Positions 33,637 through 41,738 of a stretch of 64,000 nt of DNA are shown here, piece after piece. The translations under genes and the position numbers were made by a program. How positions within the stretch are numbered: position 1 is the stretch's first letter; each line of letters begins with the position of its first letter. The notes below the pieces were generated by a model. It worked only from the letters and a program-made list of their open reading frames with translations. It had not been told where the DNA came from and made no database searches. This stretch comes from Myxococcus stipitatus (GTDB lineage: Bacteria > Myxococcota > Myxococcia > Myxococcales > Myxococcaceae), in NCBI RefSeq assembly GCF_037414475.1, contig NZ_CP147913.1:558001-622000 (forward strand). The letters are read 5' to 3'.

Positions 33637-34722
33637 TCAACGGGGCGCGGTGAGCTGCAACAACCCCATGCGCTGAAGCTTGGCCAGCGTCTTGAGCGTC
33701 TCCAGCTCCCGAGCGGGGCTCGCCAGGACGATGGTGGACACGTCCCATGTGCCACTCACGAGGCCGGCGATCTGCCGCTCCTCGGGCTTGAGCAGCGACA
33801 TGCCCTGCGGGTCATGCACCACCATGGGAATCAACAGCGGCGGCATCTCCGAGTAGAGCGCGGCCACGTGCTCACGCTGCACCAGCCGGGCGAACTCGCG
33901 CACGCGCCGGTCCGCGGGGTCGCTCGCGAGCAGGGACGCGCAGACGATGCCCGCCGCGTCGTACTGGCCCTCGCGCATCAGCACCGCGCCCTTCTCCAGC
34001 ATCTCCGCCACGGGGTCGGCCTCCACCTGCGGCGCGCCGTCCACCTCCACCAGCTTCGCCCGGAGCAGTTCGTACACCCGCCGCGTCACCGACGAGCGGG
34101 ACACGCCCATCGACAGCCGCAAGCGGCCCAGATTGTGAGGCTTCGTGCACAGCCCCAGGATGATCCGATGCATCAGCGGCTGGCTGGGGCTGGGGGGCGT
34201 CAACGCGCGCACGCTCAACGCGTCGATGGGCAGCGCCTTGTCCACGTCCGGCTGCTCATCCACCCAGCGCAAGGACTCGAACAAGAGCTCGCGGATGCTC
34301 ATGTCGGACGGCACCCAGTCCTCGCCCGAGCGGTCCGCGTCCTCCGTCCAGTGGAACGTGCCTCGCCCGGCGATGGTCAGGTCCGTCATCGCCGCGAAGA
34401 GCTCCTCGCGGCCCAGGTCCCGAATCCACCGCGCCTGGAGACCGTGCACGTCGAAGGCGGCGTCCACGTCCGGTGTCCGGGACAGCTCGTCGAAGGCCGC
34501 CAGCACCTTGGCCCCGGAGGCCAGCTTCGCCAGCGCCAGGAGCCGGGCGACCCGGCCACGCAGGCCCTCGGAGGCCGTGGCTCCGACTTGCCCCGAGAGG
34601 AGGAAGAGCTTCCGCTCACCCGCCTCCCAGGAGAGTTGGAGCGTCCCCGTCTTGCGGGAGCTGTCCAGCCATTGAAGGAACTCAGGGAGGGGATAACTGA
34701 AGAGATCGCCGTGGAGGGCCAT
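33637..34722 (-). CDS. DUF4388 domain-containing protein
   Basis: A 361-residue protein whose N-terminus is the DUF4388 pattern (MALHGDLFSYPLPEFLQWL, then DSSRKTGTLQL), a beta-rich module frequent in Myxococcota and close to the PATAN family of signalling proteins. It is followed by long helical and winged-helix-like parts (RLSMGVSRSSVTRRVYELL) and a C-terminal region. No catalytic motif. It is probably a signalling or scaffold protein. The ATG at 34722 begins the conserved domain; the frame is open to 34947. Its ATG and the ATG of the divergent gene share the same CATG at 34720-34723. Confidence 0.8.
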   Translation of the reverse strand: MALHGDLFSYPLPEFLQWLDSSRKTGTLQLSWEAGERKLFLLSGQVGATASEGLRGRVARLLALAKLASGAKVLAAFDELSRTPDVDAAFDVHGLQARWIRDLGREELFAAMTDLTIAGRGTFHWTEDADRSGEDWVPSDMSIRELLFESLRWVDEQPDVDKALPIDALSVRALTPPSPSQPLMHRIILGLCTKPHNLGRLRLSMGVSRSSVTRRVYELLRAKLVEVDGAPQVEADPVAEMLEKGAVLMREGQYDAAGIVCASLLASDPADRRVREFARLVQREHVAALYSEMPPLLIPMVVHDPQGMSLLKPEERQIAGLVSGTWDVSTIVLASPARELETLKTLAKLQRMGLLQLTAPR

Positions 34723-35689
34723 GCGGTTTGTTTCGAGGATACAGTCCGACGCCGTGCGCGTCGCGCTCCTGTTCATCGACGGTGTCGGCATTGGCCGGAA
34801 GGACCCGGCCATCAATCCACTGGCGCACCGTGAACACCTGCTTTCCTGCTTCCAGGACGCCCCCGGTCCGCTCCTGCCGGAGGGCGGCCGCTGTCTCGCC
34901 GTGGACACCACCTTCGGCGTGGCCGGGCGCCCACAGTCCGCCTCCAATCAGACGGCCATCCTCACGGGTGAGCCCGCCCCCACCCTCGTGGGCCAACACG
35001 TGCTGGGCTACCCCAACGCCCCCCTGCGCGGCCTGCTCGCGCAGCGCTCCATCGTCAAGCGGCTGGGGGACGCGGGCCGCGTCGCCACCTTCGCCAACGC
35101 CTACCCCGCCCCGTACCTGGATGCGCTCGGCGTCCCCCGGCGCGCCACCACGTCTCCCCCGGAGTTCACCCCGTCCCCCTCGGCCCTGCGCCGCATGAAG
35201 CCCTCCGCCGCGAAGCTGGCCTTCGCCGCGGGCAACGTGCCCCTGCGCACGCTGGAGGACGCCCGCGCGGATGACGGCCTCACCCACGACATCACCGGCG
35301 CCAGCGCCCGCGCCTATGGCCTCCCCGCCCCGGAGCGCACCCCCGAGGGCGCCGCCGAGGTCTTCTGGCGCATCGCCTCCGGCGCGGACTTCACCTTCTT
35401 CGAGCACTACCTGGCCGACGAGGCCGGCCACGCGCAGGACTTCACGGCCGCACACGCGGCGCTGGACACCTTCGACGCCTTCCTCCGCGCGGTGGTGGCC
35501 TCCCGCCCTCCGGACACCCGGGTGCTGGTGTGCAGCGACCACGGGAACGTCGAGGACCTGTCCACACGCGGACACACCCTCCACCCCGTCCCCGTGCTCT
35601 ACTTCGGACCGCCCGCGCCGGAGCTGGAGTCCTTCTCCACCGTCGCCGACGTGGGACGCGCGGTGCTGCGCTGGCTGGGGACGGAGTGA
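34721..35689 (+). CDS. Alkaline-phosphatase-superfamily metalloenzyme, phosphopentomutase/phosphoglycerate-mutase-like
   Basis: A 322-residue enzyme of the metalloenzyme superfamily. The first metal ligand is in ALLFIDGVGIG, a Ser/Thr-nucleophile region is likely in SASNQTAILTGEPAP, and the second metal site is in CSDHGNVEDLSTRGHT. Phosphopentomutases and iPGMs share these, but it is shorter than iPGM (about 510), so the exact reaction is unclear. The ATG at 34721 has GGAGGG just before it and shares CATG with the divergent DUF4388 gene; a GTG at 34754 is an alternative. The HELTH peptidase gene follows closely. Confidence 0.82.
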   Translation: MRFVSRIQSDAVRVALLFIDGVGIGRKDPAINPLAHREHLLSCFQDAPGPLLPEGGRCLAVDTTFGVAGRPQSASNQTAILTGEPAPTLVGQHVLGYPNAPLRGLLAQRSIVKRLGDAGRVATFANAYPAPYLDALGVPRRATTSPPEFTPSPSALRRMKPSAAKLAFAAGNVPLRTLEDARADDGLTHDITGASARAYGLPAPERTPEGAAEVFWRIASGADFTFFEHYLADEAGHAQDFTAAHAALDTFDAFLRAVVASRPPDTRVLVCSDHGNVEDLSTRGHTLHPVPVLYFGPPAPELESFSTVADVGRAVLRWLGTE

Positions 35690-35709
35690 AGCTCGTGACG
35701 AGGGGTTGG

Positions 35710-36606
35710 ATGCAAGAACACATGCGCCTCGGCCCGGCCCTGCTCCTGGCGGCGCTGGCGCTCGTGACGGGCTGCTCCGCTCCGCTCCGCTCCACCATCG
35801 ACCTCACCCCGGTCCCCAAGTCGACGGACCGGGCGAAGACTCACGACACGCCCACCGCCAGCGGAGCCCACATCACCGTCGAGTTCCAGGAGCGCGACGC
35901 CGCGGCCGCCGCCCAGGTCCACCTCGCCGTCGAGCGAGCCCTCCCGCGACTGGCCCGCTGGGGCACCTTCGACGACTCCGTCACCATCATCATCCACCCC
36001 AACCACGCCTCGCTGGAGCGCGCCGCCAACCGGGTGGACCACGGCTTCCTCCGCGCCTGGGCCCGCTACGAGCAGATTGAGCTGCAGAGCCCCCGCACCT
36101 GGACACTCGTGGGCGCAAGTCAGGGGCAGGTGGACGAACTGCTTCTGCACGAACTCACCCACAGCCTGATGTACCAGGTGGCCTCGGACCGGCTCGGCTG
36201 GACGCGCAAACGCATCCCCGTCTGGTTCCGCGAGGGCATGGCCTCGTACACCGCCGAGCAGGGCTACCGCGCCTCGTCCCTCGAGGACCTCGCCCGCTTC
36301 TGGACGGCCCGGCCCGGGATGGATCCGCTGACCCAGGCCGACGCGCTCTACCAGCGCGACAGCGACATCGTGTACGGCGCCGCCCACCACGCCTTCACCT
36401 TCCTGATCCGCCGCTACGGCGAGCCCGCCGTCCGCGGAATCCTCCAAGCCATGAGCCAGGGGCCGGACTTCCAGGAGGCCTTCACCCGCGCCATCGGCGT
36501 TCCCTCGGAGACCTTCCTCCGGGACTTCCACCGCTACGTCCAATGGCGAGGCTTCAAGAGCGGACGCGCCTTCAAACGCGCTGCCCCCCCTACCCCGACC
36601 CTGTAG
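35710..36606 (+). CDS. Lipoprotein zinc peptidase (HELTH motif, peptidase MA-like)
   Basis: A 298-residue exported protein. The signal peptide ends in a lipobox LVTGC (Cys 22). A gluzincin active site is visible as HELTH (His 147, Glu 148, His 151), with the third ligand in WFREGMASYTAEQG about 25 residues on. It therefore looks like an active membrane-anchored metallopeptidase of the peptidase MA-like group; the substrate is unknown. GAGGGG precedes the ATG at 35710; a GTG at 35686 that overlaps the previous stop is an alternative. It probably shares a transcript with the metalloenzyme gene before it. Confidence 0.85.
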   Translation: MQEHMRLGPALLLAALALVTGCSAPLRSTIDLTPVPKSTDRAKTHDTPTASGAHITVEFQERDAAAAAQVHLAVERALPRLARWGTFDDSVTIIIHPNHASLERAANRVDHGFLRAWARYEQIELQSPRTWTLVGASQGQVDELLLHELTHSLMYQVASDRLGWTRKRIPVWFREGMASYTAEQGYRASSLEDLARFWTARPGMDPLTQADALYQRDSDIVYGAAHHAFTFLIRRYGEPAVRGILQAMSQGPDFQEAFTRAIGVPSETFLRDFHRYVQWRGFKSGRAFKRAAPPTPTL

Positions 36607-36702
36607 CCCACCCCTCCCCCTACCTCTGCCCGACGATTCGGCACCACCTGTTGCCCAGTTGCATTTTTCAGAACTGGACACTGGATACCGATAACAGACC
36701 GA

Positions 36703-36718
36703 TGGCAGAATTCCCGCT
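36703..36718 (+). promoter_or_regulatory. Weak sigma-54-like promoter candidate
   Basis: TGGCAG followed by the -12 GC gives GG (36704-36705), a 10-base gap and GC (36716-36717), as sigma-54 promoters require. The rest of the -12 box is poor (CCGC, not TTGC). It stands 63 bases before the histidine kinase start in a stretch that is A/T-rich for this genome. Low certainty. Confidence 0.3.
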
Positions 36719-36780
36719 GCGCTGAAATCCACGCAATGGGTGCGGTTGACCCGTACGGGGACGGACGGGAGGGGGTATCG

Positions 36781-38637
36781 ATGGCCGAGCAGCCGCGGAA
36801 CAGCCAGGAGCTGTCCGCCGAGGCAACGGACTCACGGACATTGCTGGAGCGGCTCCAGCAATCCGCCGAGGTCCTGGAGCAACTCAGCATGACTCGGGCC
36901 CCGGGACTTCCGGAGGCCACGTCCGTGGCGTTGCGGCGGGAAGCCGCGGCGCTGCGTGAGCTGCGCGGAGACCTGGGGCTGTTGCTCACGAGCTGGTCGC
37001 TGCTCACCGACACCTCGCAGAAGCTGCTGAACCTTCCGACGGACGCGCTGGAGACAGGTGTGCATGGCGCGCTGGAGGTCCTCGCGCGGCACATCGACGC
37101 GCAGCGCGGCTACGTCAACCTGCTCTCCGACGACGGCGAGCACCTGGCGGAGAGCTACGAGTGGTGCTCGAAGGCCGTGCGCCCCCATGGGCTCGCGGAC
37201 CACCGGGGACGCAGTGTCTCGACGTTCCGCTGGACGCTGAGCGAGCTGCGCGCGGGGCGGGTGGTCGCGGTGACCAACACGGCGCGCCTTCCCGCCGAAG
37301 CCCATGAAGAGCAACTCGTCTGCACACAGCTCGGGGTCCGCGCCTACGTCAACGTCCCGTTGTTGCTGGCCGGGAGGCTGATCGGCTGGATGGGCTTCGA
37401 CGCGGTGGACTCGCCGCGCGAGTGGAAGCTCGAGGAGCGCCACCTGATGCGCTTGACGGGCCACATGCTCGTCACCGCGGTGGAGCGCAGGCGCCGGGAG
37501 GTGCTGCTGCTCCAGGAGAATGAGCGCGAGCAGCGCGAACAATCCTTGAGCATCCTCGCCGCGGGCCTGGCGCATGAAATCAACAACCCGCTGGCGTACA
37601 CGGCGGGCAACCTGGAGTACCTGCGCGAGCGGCTGCCGAGCCTGTGCGTGCAAGCGGACGACGAGTGCCGGCAGGTGCTCGATGAAGCACTCGAGGGGAC
37701 CTCGCGCATCCAGCGCATCGTCGCGGACCTCAAGTCGCTCTCGGCCGCGACGGCGGAGCCCGTGGAGCCCGTGGACCTCAGGGCCGTCGCGGAGAGCACG
37801 CTGCGGATGGCGGCCAACCAACTCCGGCACCGGGCGCAGATTGTCCGCGACTACCCGGCGGACGTGCCCCGGGTTCGAGGGACGTCGACAAAGCTGGGCC
37901 AGGTGATGCTCAACCTGCTGCTCAACGCGGCCCACGCCATCCCCGAGGGACGCGTCTCCGACAACCGCATCACCGTCGTCCTGAGGGCCGTGCAAGACGA
38001 CGTGTCGCTGTCCATCTCCGACACCGGCTGTGGCATCGCCCCCGAGGTGATGCCGCGCATCTTCGACCCGCTGTTCACCACGCGCCGCTCCGGCGAAGGC
38101 ATGGGCATGGGCCTGGCCATCTGCCGCGATATCATCGCCGCGCTCGGCGGCCGGATTGACGTGAGGAGCGAGCAGGGCCGCGGCACCACCGTGGAGCTTG
38201 TCCTTCCGCGCGCAGAGCACCCCACGCTCGAGACACCGAGGAGTCCCAGCCCCGAACCCTCCGTGGGCCGGCGGGTGCTGGTGGTCGACGACGAGCCGCG
38301 GGTCCTCGACTTGATGAAGCGGCTCTTGCGAGGCCACGTGCTCGTCACCGTCGCCAACGGCCGTGAGGCGCTGGAGTACCTGAGCAACGACAGGGCCTTC
38401 GACGTCATCCTGTGTGACTTGATGATGCCGGAGTTGACGGGCATGGACGTGTACCACTCCGTCCTGAAGACCTGGCCGGGCCTTCACGAGCGCATCGTCT
38501 TCATCAGCGGCGGAGCCTTCACGCCCGAGACGAAGCGGTTCCTTCAAGACGTGCGCAATCCGGTGCTGGCCAAGCCCTTCGAGGCCCAGAACCTGCGCGA
38601 CGTGGTGATGGCCGCGGGCGGCTCGCGGCCCGGTTGA
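36781..38637 (+). CDS. Hybrid histidine kinase: GAF, HisKA, HATPase and receiver
   Basis: A 618-residue cytoplasmic sensor kinase with no membrane segment. Order: helical N-terminus, GAF domain (about 75-225: QRGYVNLLSDDGEHLAESY, AYVNVPLLLAGRLIGWMGFD), HisKA with the phospho-accepting His 265 in GLAHEINNPLAY, HATPase (NLLLNAAHAI, DTGCGIAPEV, GMGMGLAICRDI) and a C-terminal receiver (about 497-612) with Asp 546 in VILCDLMMP and Lys in LAKPFEA. It senses an internal signal and probably passes phosphate to its own receiver. GGGAGGGGG lies before the ATG at 36781. Confidence 0.93.
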   Translation: MAEQPRNSQELSAEATDSRTLLERLQQSAEVLEQLSMTRAPGLPEATSVALRREAAALRELRGDLGLLLTSWSLLTDTSQKLLNLPTDALETGVHGALEVLARHIDAQRGYVNLLSDDGEHLAESYEWCSKAVRPHGLADHRGRSVSTFRWTLSELRAGRVVAVTNTARLPAEAHEEQLVCTQLGVRAYVNVPLLLAGRLIGWMGFDAVDSPREWKLEERHLMRLTGHMLVTAVERRRREVLLLQENEREQREQSLSILAAGLAHEINNPLAYTAGNLEYLRERLPSLCVQADDECRQVLDEALEGTSRIQRIVADLKSLSAATAEPVEPVDLRAVAESTLRMAANQLRHRAQIVRDYPADVPRVRGTSTKLGQVMLNLLLNAAHAIPEGRVSDNRITVVLRAVQDDVSLSISDTGCGIAPEVMPRIFDPLFTTRRSGEGMGMGLAICRDIIAALGGRIDVRSEQGRGTTVELVLPRAEHPTLETPRSPSPEPSVGRRVLVVDDEPRVLDLMKRLLRGHVLVTVANGREALEYLSNDRAFDVILCDLMMPELTGMDVYHSVLKTWPGLHERIVFISGGAFTPETKRFLQDVRNPVLAKPFEAQNLRDVVMAAGGSRPG

Positions 38638-38652
38638 GCGGGGATTCGCGAG

Positions 38653-39654
38653 TCAGGGAGGAGACGGCTCCGCGACCAACTCGACACGCCGGCTGCGAGC
38701 AAAACACTCAGGCGTTCCATCGTCGCACGGCGGTTGTTCCGCGCCCCGGGTCTCCAGGAAGAGACGCGAGCCGTCGATGCCCATCGCCTGGAGCATCGCG
38801 GCCACGGACTGAGCGCGGCCCAGGCCCAGCGAGGCATTGACGGACTCGGGCCCCAACACGTCGGCATGACCTTGGAGCCGGACGCGCAACTGGGGACGCC
38901 GGTGGAGGCACTCCGCCGCGCGCAGCAGCGCTTGCTGTCCCTCGTCGGAGATTCGCGTGTCGAAGAAGGCGAAGAAGACAGGCGCGAGCACACACGTGAC
39001 GGGCAACGCGTCGGAAGAGGCCGTGCCGGGGGCCTCGGAAGACCGTTGAGACAGCCGCCGGGCCTCGGCGAGCACCTCGTCGACGACACGCGCCGCGACG
39101 ACCTCCGGGAGCGGGGTGTTCACCATCGGCCCGTACTCGATACCCACCACCGCTTCGTGCGGCTGCCCGATGACCAGGAACGACGGGCGCTGCTGCCACT
39201 GCACGGTGATGCCGTCCCGGGCGTAGGCCGTCGAGGTGATGCGCACGGAATCACCGGGCCTCGCATCGAGCGTGACGCGGGCTCGCATCACGAAGCGATA
39301 GCCCTCCACATAGGAGAAGACCGACGAGCGGCCCACGTAGACCGCCGACACGTCGAGCCAACGAAGCCCCAGCGGCAACGGGTACTTCGCGCTGCTCGAG
39401 GTTCCCTGAGAGACCGCCGTGGACAAGGCATGCCCATCCAGCAGGTACTCGACGGAGACCAGCTCCCAGTGACTCCCTGGCCCCAGCCGGTCTTCATGCG
39501 CGAGCTCGAGCCACGCCTCGCCCTCGGGAACAGGTTCGGCGCGCGTCGCGACGCCACCGAGCAGGACGAGCAAGAGGCCCCACACGCGAGCCCACGCGAG
39601 GCGGCGCCACGCCTGGGGCTCCATGTGGAGCACCACAGGCCGAAGACGCTTCAC
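38653..39654 (-). CDS. OmpA-family C-terminal domain protein
   Basis: A 333-residue exported protein. A signal peptide with hydrophobic core WGLLLVLLGGVATRA is followed by a beta-rich region (about residues 40-200). The C-terminal OmpA-like peptidoglycan-binding domain (about 220-330) shows FFAFFDTRISDEGQQALL, LRVRLQGHADVLG and NASLGLGRAQSVAAML. The HxD motif varies but the domain is recognisable. It probably links the envelope to peptidoglycan. A GTG at 39654 with GAGG upstream is chosen; an ATG at 39624 gives a shorter signal peptide and is an alternative. It converges on the histidine kinase gene with 15 bases between stops. Confidence 0.82.
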   Translation of the reverse strand: MKRLRPVVLHMEPQAWRRLAWARVWGLLLVLLGGVATRAEPVPEGEAWLELAHEDRLGPGSHWELVSVEYLLDGHALSTAVSQGTSSSAKYPLPLGLRWLDVSAVYVGRSSVFSYVEGYRFVMRARVTLDARPGDSVRITSTAYARDGITVQWQQRPSFLVIGQPHEAVVGIEYGPMVNTPLPEVVAARVVDEVLAEARRLSQRSSEAPGTASSDALPVTCVLAPVFFAFFDTRISDEGQQALLRAAECLHRRPQLRVRLQGHADVLGPESVNASLGLGRAQSVAAMLQAMGIDGSRLFLETRGAEQPPCDDGTPECFARSRRVELVAEPSPP

Positions 39655-39849
39655 GACGCCTCGCTCATTCCGGGATTCCACTCGCCCCCCAGCGGACAGC
39701 ACACCGCGCGATTCTGCAATGGGTCATCGCGCCACGCTACTCACTGGACATCACACGGGAGCGGCACGGCGTCGCATCTGGCGGGCCCTGTCACTCCCTT
39801 CGAGCTGAAAGCAACAGCGGCTTCCAACGTGGTGGGTTCCCCACGGGAA

Positions 39850-39870
39850 GACCCCGCTCAGAGCAGGGTC
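39850..39870 (-). terminator. Weak hairpin after the TldD-family gene
   Basis: On the minus strand GACCCTGC pairs with GCGGGGTC (8 bp with one G-T pair, 5-base loop), 15 bases after the stop at 39886, followed by TTCCC. A possible terminator. It is the only feature seen in the gap 39655-39885. Confidence 0.3.
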
Positions 39871-39885
39871 ATTCCTCACCACACG

Positions 39886-41616
39886 CTAGGGCTTCTCACG
39901 AGGCGCGGGGGACTGCGAGGCCGCGGGGCTGGAGAGAATCGGCGGACGGTCCTTGCCCTCCACCGCGCGCTGGAGCTCGATCTCCCGGAGCAGCGCCGCG
40001 GGGGCCACCGTGGACACCGGCACGTTCCCACTCTCCGCGCCGCAGAAGCCATTGAAGACTCCCAGCTTCTGCCCCGTGGCCATGATGCGATTCACCGCCG
40101 ACAGCGGCGTGCCGACAATCTCCACGCCCCGCACGAGGGTTTCATTCCCCGTGTTCACATCCACCCGGTACACCATGCGCGGCACGCCCTTGAAGGCCTG
40201 ATAGCCATAGCTGGACGTGTTCGTGTTGCCGCCCGTGATGTCGCGGATGATGAGGCCATAGGGCTTGTCCTGCCGCTTCGCCTCCTCGATGAGCATCTGC
40301 TTCAGCTTCGTGTCGCTCACCTGCTTCGTGCTCTCCACGACCAGGTTCGCCATGCGCGCCACCGGCTTCAGCGTGCCCTGGCTGCGGCCATGTCCGTTGG
40401 ACTCGAGAAACCCATCCACGGGGCGGCGTCCCAGCAGGTAGTTGCGCAGCACGCCCTTCTCCACCAGCGTCACACGCTGACCCTTCACGCCCTCTTCGTC
40501 GTAGAGGTAGTACCCGTTGAGCGGCTCACCGACCAGGGTTCGCAGCGACGGGTCGTCGTGGAGCGACAGGAACGTCGGCAGCACCAGCTTCCCCACCTGG
40601 CCCTTGAAGGTCTTCCCCTCGTTGTCCCCATCCTGCCGGTCCCCCTCCAGCCGGTGACCCAGCGTCTCGTGGAACAACACGCCAGCCGCCTCCGGCGCGA
40701 GGATGGCCGGGCCCGTGTACGGGTCGATGGCCGGCGCCTGCCTCAACGCCAACAACTCCTCGATGACCTTCGCCGCCGACTCGCGCACCCGCTTGTCATC
40801 CGGAAGCCCCGCCTCCGTGGGCGCATAGAAGTCCCGCGAGTTGTCCAGCAACTGCCCATCCGGCGCACGTGTCACCGCCGAGACGTGGAGGCCATACAGC
40901 GTCTCCTCCGTCACCAGCCGCGAGCCCTCCGTGGACACGAACAACCGCGTCACCTTGTCCGCGGTGACACGGACCTCGGAGTCGAACAGCTCCGGATGCG
41001 CGTTGAATTGCGAGGACACCTCGCGGGCCAGCTTCACCCAACGCTCGCGCTGGAAGGGGCGCTCCACCGGCGGCTGGACGTGAGTGCTCGGCTTCTCCTT
41101 CGAGAAGGACGCCGGACGCTTCGGGTCCTCCACCGAGTAGACGTCCTCGCCCTTCTTCTTCAGGTATTGGAAGAGGGCCGACTTGTACTTCTCGTCGGTG
41201 ATGAGCCACAGCGCCGTGCGCAGCGCCATCGGCGAGTCATCCAGCGGCCCTTCCTTGCGCGACGTGTAGCTGGTGCCCTTCGTGGAGAACGAGAAGTCCA
41301 ACCCCTCCGCGACCGAGCTGTCGAAGGCATAGTCGCCCACGCGCACGTCGACATAGAGCCTGCGCTCGCGGTAGCCGTCGTCCATGAAGACAGCGCCGTA
41401 GCGCGCGGCGACCACGTCCTGCGTGTAGTCCTTGAGCTGATAGCTCATGAAGTACGGCGGCTCGTGGCTCTGGAGCTTGAGTTGCTGCTGATTGCGCGTC
41501 AGCTCGCTCGCCATGGCGTCGAGCAGCGTCAGGCGCGAATCCTGCGCGGGCGTCGCCGCCAGCAACACGGCCGAGGCCGCCAGCAGAGGGAGGACGGGTT
41601 GGATGGGGATTGGCAC
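39886..41616 (-). CDS. TldD/PmbA family metallopeptidase
   Basis: A 576-residue TldD-type protein. The zinc motif HETLGH (His 316, Glu 317, His 321) is followed by RLEGDRQDGD. Further family blocks are VGEPLNGYYLYDEEGVKGQ, SNGHGRSQ and the C-terminal GVEIVGTPLSAVNRI with FNGFCGAESG. TldD/PmbA pairs degrade unfolded peptides or mature peptide antibiotics. Here a hydrophobic N-terminus (VLPLLAASAVLLAATPA) looks like a signal peptide, so this member may be exported, unlike E. coli TldD. No PmbA partner is adjacent. The GTG at 41616 is chosen from the signal peptide; the frame extends to 41685. Confidence 0.88.
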   Translation of the reverse strand: MPIPIQPVLPLLAASAVLLAATPAQDSRLTLLDAMASELTRNQQQLKLQSHEPPYFMSYQLKDYTQDVVAARYGAVFMDDGYRERRLYVDVRVGDYAFDSSVAEGLDFSFSTKGTSYTSRKEGPLDDSPMALRTALWLITDEKYKSALFQYLKKKGEDVYSVEDPKRPASFSKEKPSTHVQPPVERPFQRERWVKLAREVSSQFNAHPELFDSEVRVTADKVTRLFVSTEGSRLVTEETLYGLHVSAVTRAPDGQLLDNSRDFYAPTEAGLPDDKRVRESAAKVIEELLALRQAPAIDPYTGPAILAPEAAGVLFHETLGHRLEGDRQDGDNEGKTFKGQVGKLVLPTFLSLHDDPSLRTLVGEPLNGYYLYDEEGVKGQRVTLVEKGVLRNYLLGRRPVDGFLESNGHGRSQGTLKPVARMANLVVESTKQVSDTKLKQMLIEEAKRQDKPYGLIIRDITGGNTNTSSYGYQAFKGVPRMVYRVDVNTGNETLVRGVEIVGTPLSAVNRIMATGQKLGVFNGFCGAESGNVPVSTVAPAALLREIELQRAVEGKDRPPILSSPAASQSPAPREKP

Positions 41617-41660
41617 GGCCCCACCATACCCGAGCCTCTCGATAAGACGAGCGGGTCCGC

Positions 41661-41694
41661 CGACTCCAGGTGCCCCTCCCGACACCTGGAGTCG
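41661..41694. repeat. Perfect 12-bp inverted repeat between two minus-strand genes
   Basis: CGACTCCAGGTG (41661-41672) and CACCTGGAGTCG (41683-41694) are exact reverse complements with a 10-base loop. It stands 45 bases after the nucleotide-sugar dehydrogenase stop (41739) and 45 bases before the TldD-family start (41616), both on the minus strand. There is no T-tract. It could be a terminator for the upstream gene or an operator for the downstream one. Confidence 0.6.
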
Positions 41695-41738
41695 AGGACC
41701 CTTGCCCGGAGGGTCGACATCCGGGCCCCTGCTCGCCG

